Assembly: GCA_020086605.1 (NCBI GenBank)
Contig: JACBWW010000020.1
Location: 19,026,655 to 19,090,654, forward strand
Source of the DNA: Lanius collurio
Taxonomy: Eukaryota > Chordata > Aves > Passeriformes > Laniidae
Length of the DNA: 64,000 bases
Direction: 5' to 3'
This document shows, one piece after another, positions 51,100 to 63,485 of the stretch; the first letter of the stretch is position 1; every line of letters begins with the position of its first letter. The position numbers and the translations under genes are program-made. The notes under the pieces were generated by a model. That model worked only from the letters and a program-made list of their open reading frames with translations. It had not been told where the DNA came from and did no database searches.

Positions 51100-54000
51100 G
51101 TATTTTGTCACCAACTATTGTTTTTCACTGATACTTTGCTGCAGTATTAATTATTTGGCCTAGGTAGTGACAATATTTCAAGACAACTCTTCTGAAAAGT
51201 TTTGAGACCAATCCCCTTGATAAAACTGTAACTTTCCCATATTCATTATGTTTTAAAACAGATCTAAAATCAAGTTTTCTGTACTTCTTTTCTGTACTTC
51301 TTTCTAGGAGTCAACAGGTAACTATAGTATCATCCATAAATCATATAGTTCCATATGACTTAAAAGGACAAGAACTATTTTCTTTCTGAGGTCAACAGTC
51401 AAAATAGGTGTCTAGGATACAAAAATTTTCATAATTTACCCTGTGATCATGAGCAGATATACCTTCTCTACAAGCCTATGTGGATATTTACATAATAAAT
51501 CTAATCAGAGCATATTCAAAGCACAAGGTGTAACAGAGTATCAAGTGAAAATGGGTTCCTCCCTGCACCATGAAACACAAAAAATACACTTGGAGCTCAT
51601 AAAAGACATTTTAATTAAAAAATAAAAAGTTAAATTCCATAGATTTTTTTTTGTCCTTGATACAGTCTTGCCAAAATTGCTGGCATTTGGTCAGAATCAG
51701 AAACATCCATTTAGTCATGATCCAGGACAGTGTTCCCAAAAGCACTGAGATAGCTTTACTGATATCTCAGTATTTTGCTTTCCACTGTGCCCTTAGCCAC
51801 TTAAAATGCTACAGGCTATCTGTTCTGATACTGAAAAATGTAAAAACAGGAAATGGGCCCACCTTCTAACCTCTGAGGTCACAGTCAATGGACACTGGCT
51901 GAGCTGACATATTTCCAGATCATCGACATACCCCTACCTCCAGACAGTCTTGTGACAAAGACATTTTAACACTAGGACAGAAAGCACAGTATTTTGAGTA
52001 GAAGGCTATTTCTCTGTGTCCTGTACTTCCCATAGAAACTCTGTTTCTCCACCCAGTAACCAGCAACAAGAAGACCCATACCCTATAAGTTAATGCACTT
52101 GGTGCCTATGTTCCTGAAAAAGAAAACAAAAGAATTCAAAATCTCACAGGTTTAAAAGAAAAAAACTAGCCTCTAATGAATGCAAACTGCATCCCTCAAC
52201 GCATATTTTTAGGCTGACTGACTTGTCTCAGTGTTTAAAATACTGATTGACTTGTCTCAGTATTTAAGTTGCCTTTAGGCAGCCAGGTCTCTTTCAAGAA
52301 CTACTGATGATGATATTATTGCCCTTTGGTATAGAAATTTTGTTTGTAGCACCTGATTTATCCCAGTAAACAGCACTACCATCTCATCCTTAGTCCTGGA
52401 TTGTGAAAGTTTACAGCTTTGAGGTTTTAATTTGTTTTGTTTTTTCAGAAGGTACTAATAGAAGCAAACTACCCATGAAAGTGATACTGATACAGACAGT
52501 TACATGAGGGATGCATTACAATTTTATCTCTCTTTTCAAAAGTATGTGTTTTAAAGGTAGATTTTTTTTTTAAATTGTTTTAATTGGCTCTAGATTAAAA
52601 TAGAATGAATTGAGCAGACAAATAATTATTCCTCCTCCTGTCTTCTCTTCCCTTGAGAGGTTCACAGAAGGTATTTTTTCAATAAAAAGCTGGGATTGTA
52701 TCTGTCATTAAGACTTAATTGTGATACAACTTGTACTGATATAAGGATTAGTTTTATTCAGATGTAATAATTACAAAGACATCCATACTAATCTTAGTTC
52801 AGCATTGAATATAGGCATGTCTTGGCTACCCCTTGGATAAACAACTGAATCCTGTGTATTCTGGCTGAAGCAGTTCAGAAGGTCAATAAGCAGGATTTCT
52901 TTGCATTTAGGAATATAGCATTTCCTTCTCTTTGTTCAATTCACATTCTTGTAACTACTTCTGAGCAGGTGTTAAGAACAGAAACCTTATAGACACTAAA
53001 ATATGGAGATGTTTGGTTCTTGAAATGTGTAGTCTGGTTTACTTGCAGTTGACAAGGTATTTTACAGGAACACATGTGACTTTTTACTAGTTTCCAAAAG
53101 CAGTAAACTTTATTCCTGCTGACAGCACAAGTAATTGCTGTGTTCAGAAAAAAATTGAGTGGTTTAAAAGTTTAACTCTGTTTTCCTGTTTCTTGTTTTA
53201 TGCTTTAAGGTTACATTTAAATCTGTTTCAGATAATTCATTTCATAAAAAACTATTCTTTGTATATTAGTGGGGTAAAAATACATATGAATGAACACTAA
53301 ATCATTGCAAGGTAAGGTAAAGTAGGGTTTATTTAAACTGGAAATAAGTATTTAACTTCCTCATGTAGGAAACAATATTTTCATAGTAAAATCGTCACAA
53401 TTTTTTTTTCCGTTTGCAAGAAGAAAAAAATTAAGGTAAATAATAAAAAAGGCAAGAACCAGAACTGCCATCATTACTGTCTACAGAAAGCAGGCAATTT
53501 GTGTATTGTGATCCAAACATCTGATCTTACGCCATGATTCTTGGGCCAAATTCTGGAATAATATCAATAATGGCAACTCAGCCTACACATATTTGGAAAA
53601 TATCATATGCAGAATGGGCACCTAACACTGTTAGAACCATTCTGTTTTGTGAGGGATGATCCAGCTGAAGAGGCTACAGCTGCCAGCTGCCACTGCCAGC
53701 CCCCCTCAGCAGAGCCTCCTACCTCTGCACCACTGCTGAGTCAGCTGTATTGCACTTTGGATCTCGTTAGAAAGTGTTTGGGTCCCCAAAAATTAAAATG
53801 TGTGGCACTTTATCGCTGCTAGAAGAATTGTCCAGTCAATCTGTGCAACTGGCTGGCAGGTCAAATGAGGGTGAGAGAAGAGCACAGTACTGTGTTGAAC
53901 TGACTTGGGTAAGACAGTGGAAGGCACCTCATTTGGCTCCCATTGTGCTATTGGCTTCTTCCAGCAAACTTACATCTTGTTATCTCTCCTGTTCCCTTCT

Positions 54001-56270
54001 TCATGCTACTGCCTTTATCTGTGAGGAGTCACAAGATGCATGAAGTACCTATCAATGCTATAGGATATTTTGGCATTGTTATCAATTATTAAAGAAATCT
54101 GTAATTTAAAATGTAAAAGAGCCCATGTACAAAGATGCCTTGTCAAGTGCCAGTAAATCATAAAACAAATTGCATACCAATTCAGTGGTAACATTCCACT
54201 GGGAATTTCACCTGCTTTCATAGGTTCTATGATTTTCTGGCCCAATCACCTCCTGTGCAGATCCGTGTCCCCAGACATGGCCTTCCTACAAATTTTCTGA
54301 GTAAGTCATTTGAGTTTTCTAGCACCTCAAAAAACAAATTTCACTCCTTTTTTTTCCACATGCTTTAAATGTTGCATATGCCACAGACACATTACTTACT
54401 AAATAGTAATACGAGCACAAAACACAGGGTTATGCTATGTCTTAAAAATTGCAAAGTATACTAGTAACCCGTGAATGATTAAGATATGTCCATGAGGCAC
54501 CAGCAACAGAGAGCCATACAGACCTTTTGATTCAGTTTGTCACCACCTCAGAACACCACCTCTGTGCTGTCATTTGTTATTGCACCCCTCAGCCTTCCCT
54601 TTTTCAGCTTCAAATCTTTACATTCCACTTGGCTATTATAAAACTGCTTTGGCAAGCTCTGAATTAATATTACAAAATAAAGCATTGCAGTCTGATGCAG
54701 CAGCATATGCCCAAAACCAAAATAACTTTTACTCAATATAATCTATAATTCTTGACATATCAGGTGCTAGGCTTCAGCAGAGCTCTCCTAGTGCTCCCTC
54801 TCTGCCCTGCTCATCATGCTGCAATTTTCTGCCTACTAGGTACATTCACTCATTGATTAAGGCTTGCAAAAGTCTGAGTTCAATAGCATAGACAGCACCT
54901 GAGTGAAGGGTGCCTTCTGTTTTATGCCTGTCAGCAGTATGATGGAAGTTTTATCATGAGACACAGAGACACTACTCACAATCTCATAATTTTACTAAGC
55001 AATAGTGCAAAGGGTCTCACTAGACTGAGTAGACATTTTTGCATGAACAGTGACTGTTATCTACCTCATCTAAAATAACACTGAACAAAACAGGGAGCTT
55101 AACTAGAGAGAGGTCTCTTCTGAACAAATAGATCATTTTCAAATCACACACTTGCACGTAGTGAGTTGGGGTAGAAACGAAGAAATGTATGAGATCAGTT
55201 CTAAAAACAGTAACTAACTCCCCTGAAAACAAGATATACCTATGGAAATGACAATGTCAATGCCAGTGTTGGGGAAACAGCACACACGAAGTAACCTGTG
55301 TAGTCCTCTGAAGAATTATATTATTCTGCCAGCTTTTTCAAGGAAATCTAATAAAACATTGATGAAATGGAAGAATAATTTTCTCTGCATGAAGATTAAG
55401 TGGGAACATGAGTCTATACAATGGACAGTTTTTGCATTCATCTCATGTCTGCTCAGCTGCAGGAATCATTGAGAAATGCCACACACAGTATTTCTAAACT
55501 GATGTGTATCTGAAATAGTAGATGTCAACTCGAGTCCTACAGGAAGTGACAGTCAATACCAGCTTGTTGCTAGCTATTTCTGCAACAACCTATAAAGCTT
55601 GACACAGCTAGGCAATCTTGTGCTAGGACTGAATCCTATTGTTTCAGAAGACATAAAAGTGAAGACAATTATTACCAATATTTATCTATCAGGTACTGTA
55701 CCTAAATGCACAGTTACACACAAGCCTGTGTGCTGGTACCTGTCAGAACCTTCAGAGGGAACTGAGGTTCTGACAAAGAGTATTAGAGGTTAGGACTGAG
55801 GGTAGATGCCTTAGGAACCCCATAAACTGGAGTAATTCAGCTGAGTGATTTCTATGGAGTATTTAACATCTGTTGGTGATGACTCATGCTAAAAAAAACA
55901 CAGATGGATCTTGATCCCAATTTTTGTCTTCTTTTTGCCTGAACTGTTCTAAACTTCTGAGAGGACTAAGATTTTGTGTCATTTTGGAGAAATGGATTTT
56001 TATAGTGAGTGTCTCCAAGTTTGTACTTATTCAGAGCTAATTTTTAAACTATTTCAAGTAATAAATGATGTAATGAATTTCAGCTTTAAGGCTAATTTAT
56101 CTTCTAGGGAAAACTTCCAGTCTTTTTGTAATGCATGCTGAAATTCTCTCAAATTTATTGAGGAATAGATCATTCAACTTCCTTCATCACACATATATTA
56201 TGTGGTGAATGGGATTTACAAGAGCCAGCCTGCTCAGCAGGGAGACTCCGGAATTAGCAAAAACAAATTA
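51100..56270. other. AT-rich stretch without a confident gene
   Basis: Several splice-like signals occur on the minus strand (near 52118 and 55240), but the enclosed frames stop within a few codons or do not fit the phase of the upstream exon. No repeat or RNA gene was recognised. Confidence 0.5.
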
Positions 56271-56271
56271 C

Positions 56272-56332
56272 AAAAAAAAAAAACAAAAAAAAAAAAAAAA
56301 AAACAAACAAAAAAAAAAAAACCACCACACAC
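56272..56332. repeat. A-rich low-complexity tract
   Basis: About 60 bases of A interrupted by single C and CAAAC units, followed by CCACCACACACACC. Nothing upstream looks like a processed pseudogene, so it is treated as a simple repeat rather than a retrocopy tail. Confidence 0.9.
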
Positions 56333-56629
56333 ACCCAGAGACTGAATTCTTACTTATCTCCTGAAGCCTTACAACCATTGCAGAATTTTCTGTACAGACT
56401 GCAATACACATCTTTAGAAGTTCTACAGGACTGTGATGACTAAGCAATCACTTTGAATACATAAAACTGCCTCAATCTTTTTTTTTTCAAAATAGAAACA
56501 ACCCCTACAAGTTGAGTTACAGTCTTCTTTTATTGTTTAAAATATATGCAGCTTACACTAACAGTAAAAAAAAAAAATCACATTAAAAAAGGAAGACCCA
56601 GGCATTTTTTACCTCATTTGGCCACTTAC

Positions 56630-56747
56630 CCAGTAAAAGCCATTGCGGTCACTATTGTGTGGTAAACTCATGTTTGCAAAGAAATCATCTTTGAGCACCC
56701 TCATTGGGTGAGAATTCAGTGCATCTGGGAGATGGATATCAATGGCC
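56630..56747 (-). CDS. Candidate coding exon 6 of a minus-strand gene
   Basis: This is the strongest single exon candidate. On the minus strand the acceptor CCTGCTTTAG (complement from 56748) and the donor TACTGG|GTAAGTGG (intron from 56629) are both good. The 118 bases give one spare base and 39 open codons. The translation begins AIDIHLPDALNSHPMRVLKD and ends LPHNSDRNGFYW in phase 0. The composition is balanced and protein-like, with no membrane segment. The spare G joins the two spare bases of the 57730-57786 exon to form TCG. It could be followed in phase by 49403-49498 (short form), 18531-18567 or 16373-16641. The family is not recognised. Confidence 0.52.
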
Positions 56748-57729
56748 CTAAAGCAGGATAAATCATAAAATACTCCTTAAGTCAAGAAGGGAAATATGGA
56801 AGCGAATGTATAATTAGTTTCATGTGCCTAAGCAGCATGACCAGGGAAAACTGAAGTGCTTCGTGCCTTGGGGGTGAAGTGGGGTCTTTGTGGATTCCTT
56901 TACAGGACAGAGTCTGTGTTGCATTGTAGGCACCTTCCCTGTAGCAGTTCCTAAGGGAAATAATAAATGTTCCTGCAAAATAGGACTTGGAATTCTCATA
57001 GTGAACCAAGTACTGGCTTGACTACTTCCAAAGCTACTTACAACCAAACCATGTTTTTGCCCAAGCCCCAAGTGCAATCAGGAAAGACAAAGTAGAGAGG
57101 GGGTTTGCCCAGCCCTGACCCCGCCTCAGCACAGAGCAGGCAGGCTGCTGGATGTGTGGTAGCCAGGCACCTTTCTGAGTTCAGACTTAACACCTTTTCC
57201 AATAGCAAGCTTTAAATTGAAGGCAATGTAAAACCCAGATCCTGAGGCTTAATTCAACTGGCTCTCTTTCCCTTTATTATAGGTAGCTCATGAAGTTTTA
57301 GATTGCCTTTCAACTTTTGTCATATTTGTTGATCTATGTTCAGAAAATTACTAGCTCATAAAGTAGCAAAGGCTGTATTGATTTTTTACTTTTGGTTTTG
57401 TTTCACATGTTAGAAATTCATTAAACACAAGTCTAAGTTAAGCAAAGATGAAACCTTCCTCTAACAAAGTTCATTTTTCCTCAATCAGTTAAAGGGTAGA
57501 GCTCTTTACAGAGTGCTTTGTGCATGTGGACTAGCTTTAACTAGAAATATTAAAATTTAGTATTATTAATTAGCTTCATTTGGAAAGAATGCTTTCTGTA
57601 ATTACAGTAGCTTACAGCATTATTTCCTCAACTACAGGTCCCAGCATATCTGGGCAGTTGTGGTGCTTGTGTTCAATATGAAGTTAGGAAGTTCTTCCCC
57701 TTTCTTGAATCCCATGCAAAATAACTTAC

Positions 57730-57786
57730 GAACAATTTTGTGTAGAAGAAGACCTACATAACTGAGAAGCAGAAGTATCATCAACC
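57730..57786 (-). CDS. Candidate coding exon 5 (57 nt)
   Basis: On the minus strand an acceptor TTATTTTTGCTCTTCAG and a donor TTGTTC|GTAAGTTA flank 57 bases. In the phase set by its neighbours it reads VDDTSASQLCRSSSTQNC with one leading and two trailing spare bases. A second phase is also open and very hydrophobic (LMILLLLSYVGLLLHKIV), but it runs into a stop in the next exon. The polar reading is therefore preferred. The length is a multiple of three, so skipping it would keep the frame. Confidence 0.45.
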
Positions 57787-60097
57787 CTGAAGAGCAAAAA
57801 TAACAAAAATGCCTTTGCAGACCTGATCCAACAATCTGTACCCTTCACCCTGATCATGGTACAAAGAACAATGCATTTAGAAAACACAAATTAAAGCTAA
57901 TTCTGGTTTTACTTTATGTGCTACCATTAAATGGACACAATTACCTTATTAATACAAACTGGAAAGGATGTGCTTTTTCAGTAGTGGCAGCCTCTGTTTA
58001 CTAACATAATTTGTTCAAGAGTTGTGGGAGCAGGAAAGTAGAATCTATAAATTCCAGACCATGCTGCCCACATGAACTGAAGAGAATTGCTACAACAGAG
58101 AAATATGGCTGAAGGCCAGATTTTTTTGCCTGAGGCTTTCTACTGCCTATGGCACCAATTTTTAGGCATATCACTGATGTGCTTTTGCTGATGTAACTGC
58201 GGTGATTCAACAAAGTACTGCTAATTTTAAATTGCAGAAAGATACTCTGTCCTCATTTATTATTTTTCAAGCAGTGCAAATACACAGGGTTTATATCACA
58301 CAATCCTCTTTAGTGTGTTAGCTAGAGGTATAAGAAGGTAGGTACAGAAATAACACTTTTTGTATTAAAGTTGCTAAACACCAGAAGCTTGCTTTGACTT
58401 ACTCAGTACTACTGTAAATCTGGCCTTGTGTCATTAGCTGCAGTAATACTACTGAGAATAAAGCCTCACATTTTGTGTCTCACTGTTGTGGCTTAGCCAA
58501 CAGTCATTCCTCCCTGTGACAAGGAACAAAACCCAGTGCTTGTGGATAGCAACCTCACAACATCTTTCTTCACAAAGAAGGCGTTTGTTGTGGATCAGAG
58601 AGTTAACATGTCGTATCTCAGAATTAGCAAAGGATCAGATGGCTTAGTAGATAAATGTGTCTTCTTGGATTGTTAAGTAATTCTGACTTTACAGTGCATT
58701 GTACATGGCTGCAGTCAAAAGTACTACAGGGCATTAAGAACATTTCTGTAAGGTCTTCACATGTACAAAATGTTTCAAAATAAAGGAAATGGTACAACTT
58801 CTAAGCCATGTTCTCCAGGTTTCTTTTGAAGGAGGAAAGAAAATGACAGTACTTTCTCTAGGGGGAACTTCCATGTCAAAGAAAAAAAGCGTCTACTCGT
58901 AACTCAGAGTGCCTTTCTTATTATTGTTATTTGAATCCTTATCCTTGTCCTTTGGAATGTTGTCTCTTTAGAGGATGTAGAAACAACTATGTCAGGTATG
59001 GATTTACAAAAGTTGTATGAAATATTACAAGGTGAAATGATTTCATAGGAAATGTCTCGTGACATTTTTGCCATAACACTTTACTTAAGTGAAGACTGAT
59101 TTACAAGCAATCTTACTCCTGGCCTTACCAGGAAGATGGGAAAACAGCCTCCAAAAGGTTAAGGAATATAGTAGGAAAGCATGGCTGGGACTCACAAATA
59201 TGTCCTCACATTAGAGATTTATCTTTGAAAGACTCTAGCATGAGTTATATATTGTCTTCAAATCATACATTCAGACCTATAGAAACAACGAAATTACAGC
59301 AGCATCACACTTTCTTTCAGCAAGAAAGGTCTTACTAATCTCTTTCATCTTTTTTTTTTTTAAGTGCAAAGTAAGTGGCAGAGGAAAACACAGTATTTTT
59401 CCCAAAACCACGAAGAACAGGAAGACAAAGTGTTTTTTCCCTTTAACCAAGCCTTCAGATTTTGATGTATTTTCCATTTAAAGAGTGTTGAGCTTAGCAA
59501 AGCTGTAATGTACAATGTCAAAAAGCTTGGCCACAGGTTATATGGATTCTCTGCAGTGATAGTACAGGAATGATTTCTAAAGTGTACAGTGAGAGCACTA
59601 CCATTGTCTTGACCTTTTTTCTATGTCTGCTGAACAACTATATCCTATGCATAGAATTCTCTCCAGCCTCCTGGACTCTGTCTAGTCTTTATACATGTTG
59701 AGAGATGGAGAGGAAATCCCACAATAGGAACACGGAGAAAAGAAATTTGCATGTATATTACTTTAAAACCAGTTCATCTTGACCTTCCATGAAGAATGGT
59801 TTAAAAGACGAATGCTTTGACTGTGAATGCAAAAGTTAATTGTCTTTATTGAATACTGCTGAAAGGACCCTAGTAAACCACGAAGGTTTCTTGGAGGGAC
59901 GTACTAAAGAAAGATAAGAGAGAGAAGGTTTTGCATTAAAAAGACAAATCCTTGAATATCCACACAAAGATGTCCACGTCCCAAGCAGAAGACTTGAGTA
60001 AATGAAACAGACTTTCATAAGAGTATGTTGAGTGTTATAGAGTACTACACTTTCCACTATGGAGTGACTGACTTTAAACAGAAGTAAAATCACCTAC

Positions 60098-60154
60098 CTA
60101 ATCTCATCAAAAGGTCCTCCCACACCACACCAAGCACATGAATTTCCCTGGCTC
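60098..60154 (-). CDS. Candidate coding exon 4 (57 nt), Cys-X-X-Cys motif
   Basis: On the minus strand a T-rich tract ends in tandem acceptors TTTTAAAG and GAAG. Using the second gives a 57-base exon with donor GATTAG|GTAGGTGA. In phase with both neighbours it reads SQGNSCAWCGVGGPFDEI. The CAWC pair is a zinc-knuckle-like or disulphide-like motif, but one pair is not enough to assign a domain. The alternative upstream acceptor (exon end 60158) adds four bases and breaks the phase with the exon at 60913, so the acceptor choice rests partly on frame. Its length also allows skipping without a frameshift. Confidence 0.42.
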
Positions 60155-60912
60155 CTTCCTTTAAAACATAATAAAAAAATTACAGAATTCTCAGGGTATT
60201 AGTTCCGGTTTTTTAAATACTGAAGTGATTTACATGTTTAAGACCACAAAACTACCCTTGTTTAAACTTTTGTGGTTTCCTTGTTTAAATTTCTTTATCA
60301 GATATTTTACAAATTACATAAATTGCACTGGAATTGTCACAAAAATCTCTTCTTTGACCAGTTTCATGCTATGTCAGGTCACTAGTTTTATATCATCAGG
60401 AAATGTAAAACTGTAAACACGCTATATATATTCTCTCATGAGCTGAATAAAAAAAAATCAGCTAATATTTACAAGATGATTCAGAAATAAAGTGTTTAAT
60501 TCTTTTGCATATTAAAAGGGGTAATTTCAAGACACTTAAGCACACTATTAATCAAACATCTTGGGATTGTAATGAAGAATTTTCACTGAACCAGTGCCAT
60601 CAAGTAATGAATAGCTTCCTGGAAGTTTTTTAATCCATCATATTAATAATCTCACTGTTATCATACATTCCATTTTAAACCAACTTTCCTCCAGAGAAGT
60701 ATCAGTGGTTTACACACTACAAGGAATACTATCTCCCTCTAAGACTGTACACTAATTGTGGTTGCTAAACAAATGTAATAGAAATGGTCATGATACACAT
60801 TAGAGGAATTATATTGTCAAATGAATTAGCAAATGTGAAGGACAAAATCTGTAATAATCTATCCAATGTCAATGCAAATCACAAGTCAACAGCATCCAGC
60901 AAACACAAATAC

Positions 60913-60987
60913 CTCCCAACTCTTCTTTGCAAATGACGCTTGGACAACTTCAAGCGATTACACTCCTCAACATAGTTTTTAAATACA
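60913..60987 (-). CDS. Candidate coding exon 3, basic helical segment
   Basis: On the minus strand the acceptor TTTTGTATTTAG (complement from 60988) and donor GGGAG|GTATTTG enclose 75 bases. The reading is VFKNYVEECNRLKLSKRHLQ followed by RRVG, with one leading and two trailing spare bases. The segment is basic and likely helical. The exon is more GC-rich than its flanks. It joins in phase to the exons at 61356 and 60098. No known domain is recognised. Confidence 0.45.
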
Positions 60988-61355
60988 CTAAATACAAAAT
61001 AAGTTAATTCATCATCTTTTATACGCATATACAAACTACTCTATAAAATGAATAATACTCATACAACCCAACCAGCTTCATGTAGGTATAGACTTGCATA
61101 TGCTTTAGGTAACAGAAAGCCCTTCACAACTCTAAACCCAAGATGACAGTGCAACTATGACAGAATTATTTAGTGTTTTCAGTACTATTCCTTTAAAACA
61201 AAAACCCCATAGGCTTGTGAGTTAAAGTCAGAGAGAGATGAGAAAGATCAAAGGGAAACCAGAACAGCTCAAAATCTCTGGACGAGCAGTTTCTGTTTTC
61301 CATACTGATTACTTTCTTCAGGGTTTCATCCATGGACTAGCAAGGGGAAGCACAC

Positions 61356-61428
61356 CTACTACCCTCATTAGCAGGTGTTGCACACATGATACCTGTTGAG
61401 CTTTTCACAAAATCACCTTTCAAAATGT
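61356..61428 (-). CDS. Candidate coding exon 2
   Basis: On the minus strand an acceptor ATTTATCTTGATAATAG (complement from 61429) and donor GTAG|GTGTGC enclose 73 bases with two spare bases at each end. The reading is ILKGDFVKSSTGIMCATPAN followed by EGSS. Its first two bases complete the codon left open by the CpG-island exon at 61960 (giving Asp), and its last two join exon 3 (giving Ser). If exon 1 is not coding, the internal ATG (complement of 61385-61387) could be the start. Confidence 0.38.
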
Positions 61429-61959
61429 CTATTATCAAGATAAATAATTCAGAATCAATGCAATAAATAATATAGATATTTTGATTTTGTATTTAACTCC
61501 TGATTTGAGGTGTAGAGAATCTTTATATATAACACAGTATATGTTTTCACTGTCGTTATTACTATCATCTTTAGAGACAACACATTTGATTTTTATTAGT
61601 AGGGAAGCTGTCACTATTCTTTCTGATGTTTACTGGAATACATGTGTCATAATGGAGGAAACCCAGTATCAAGAAAGCGTCCAGCCTGTTTCCAAAATTC
61701 TTGGCAAGCTCTGCTGCGGCAAGCTACAACCATATTTGACATTCTTGACACGAGCCCTCCATGCAGTCTGGTGTGGTAGAGTCCACTCAACGCCTCAGGA
61801 CCTCTGGCTGCCTGCTATCTGCGTGCCCTGTCTCTCTGGTCTGGCAAGGAGCTATGTCGGCCCAGGGGAAAAGAAGTGGCGTACTTCACCTCTCCTGAAA
61901 CTACCCAGAAACTGATCAAGGCTTTCACGACTGGGAGCAATACGAGAGATGCTCTTTAC

Positions 61960-62236
61960 CGTGCCCAACTACGGCAAGGTCATCTGCTGGGAACTTCCGA
62001 GACCCTCCAAGACCTTTGTCCCCCACCTGGTATTTCTGCTGCTGGACGGTTCGCACTGCGAAGAAACCCCACCGTGCTGGATGGAGCGAGGTGCAGAGCG
62101 GCTTCGCCCCGGGGCTGGGCGCACCCAGCGCTGCCGGCGGGAAGGGCGGCGGGCGGGCGGCCGGGCCCGCACCACCCCCTGCCGGCCGGAGGGGCCGCCT
62201 CCTGATGGCGCCTGGGATCTCTCCCAACAGCCACAC
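61960..62236 (-). CDS. Candidate first coding exon in the CpG island
   Basis: On the minus strand an ATG (complement of 62234-62236) opens a frame of 92 codons that ends at a strong donor GCACG|GTAAAG (intron from 61959). The N-terminus reads MWLLGEIPGAIRRRPLRPAG, followed by a Pro/Ala/Gly-rich stretch and then KYQVGDKGLGGSRKFPADDL before the donor. The one-base remainder fits exon 2. The ATG has a poor Kozak context (T at -3), so the true start may differ or the exon may be partly 5' UTR. Pro/Ala/Gly richness comes from GC content and is not itself evidence of coding. If real, transcription runs leftwards from the island. Confidence 0.35.
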
Positions 62237-63317
62237 ATCAATAAAACACCCGGGAAAGCCAGGAGGTGCGTCGTGCCAAAGCGGCTCGTCCCAGAGAGCT
62301 GCCCAGACCCTAACAGCATCTGCAGAAATGCCTCCTTTGGAAGCTCTTCTTATCCTTACGAGCGGAAGGGGTAGGGAGGAGACGATGAAAGTGCCAATGC
62401 TTACTTCTCAGCTCCTTCTTTGCTCAAGGTCGCTTAACCTCTACACGCTGCAACACGAGTCCTAATTGCAGCCCAAATAACTACTGGATTACTAGGAAAG
62501 CCCCTGCTCTTTAGCCTAGGCTGGATGCCCTGCTCACAGCGGGACGTGCCTCAAGCTTTACGGACAATTCACAAATGCTGCCCTCTTGTAGCATAAACAT
62601 ATCTCCTTTAAAGACCCTTTAAAAATAATCCGGTACAATAAAACTTTCCCCCTCCCCCCAGCTTAATCGGAAGACTCGTCTTTTGCCTTTCCCGCACCAG
62701 CTGTCTCCTGTGAATCCTACGAAGGCTGAGGCAGGAGGGAGAGGACTCCCCGGCAGCTCAGGCAAGCAGCGTTTGCGGCGGGGAAGCCCTGAAAGCGCTG
62801 GGAGGATCAGTGGTTCTCAAGCAAATCGTTTTATCGTCTTTCCTCTCCTGCGCTTCCGTCACCTCAAATACTCAAACAGCGCTGCAGTCCTGGGGTGCCT
62901 TTCCCTGGGAGATTAGTAAGAGTTCCGAGCAACAGTGGGCGGTGAATATATTTATTCAGTACTTTTACATCTGCTTTATAGGAAAAGCAAAGGAGCCCCC
63001 AACCAGCACTTCAGCGCTCGCCAGTTTACCTTCCCAGAGGCGAGCCCTTCTCCGCGGCCGCGGGGAAGCCGGCGCCTTGAGAGGGTGTCCCGCGGATGGC
63101 TGTGGATGAAGGAAGGCTATATTCCCCTGCCTCTCTCATCGCTTCTTTAGCGCTACCTTCGCCGCCACCGCGGCGAGGTGTACGTGTGTCCCCGCCCCTC
63201 CGGCTCGGCCGTCGTTTCACTCCGGCCCGGCGGCTCCGCTGAACTCGCCCCATGCGCCCGCTCCCTCACCGCTGTCTCCCTGAGCCAGCCACCCTCTTTA
63301 CCGGGTATAGATCGGTA

Positions 63318-63360
63318 GAGAGATTTATGTGATGATGATGAGGTGATGATGATGATGATT
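63318..63360. repeat. (GAT)n microsatellite
   Basis: GTGATGATGATGAGGTGATG followed by ATGATGATGATT, inside the CpG island. Confidence 0.9.
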
Positions 63361-63429
63361 TGAGCCAAATTCCGCTCAGGACCGGGGGGGGAGGGCTGGC
63401 AGCAGGTGTAGGAAGGCTCTATCTCCGCA

Positions 63430-63464
63430 AAGGAGCATGCTCAGCGCTCTCAGGCATGCTCCTT
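63430..63464. promoter_or_regulatory. 11-bp inverted repeat containing two p53-type half sites
   Basis: AAGGAGCATGC (63430-63440) and GCATGCTCCTT (63454-63464) are exact inverted copies around a 13-base loop. Overlapping them are GAGCATGCTC (63433-63442) and AGGCATGCTC (63452-63461). Both fit the p53-family half-site RRRCWWGYYY, with a 9-base spacer, which is within the accepted 0-13 range. Location in a promoter island supports a regulatory role; binding is inferred. Confidence 0.45.
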
Positions 63465-63485
63465 CAGCGGGGAGGGAGCCAGAGC

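Noticed and set aside
54190..54260. TTCTATGATTTT resembling a CR1 3' terminus
   Set aside because: The upstream sequence lacks every other CR1 3' UTR landmark.
56272..56332. Long A tract as the tail of a retrocopied gene
   Set aside because: No coding-like sequence ends at it. The C interruptions and following CA repeat fit a simple repeat.
58978..59001. 24-base plus-strand block with acceptor TCTCTTTAG and donor TCAG|GTATGG
   Set aside because: Too short to judge and there is no partner exon in phase. Such pairs are expected by chance in 64 kb.
61481..61915. 144-codon plus-strand frame
   Set aside because: No splice signals or recognisable domain. It begins in AT-rich DNA and ends at the island edge.
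61876..62465. Plus-strand frames of 109-149 codons in the CpG island
   Set aside because: GC-rich DNA is poor in stop codons. The frames overlap each other and have no family motif or clean splice context.
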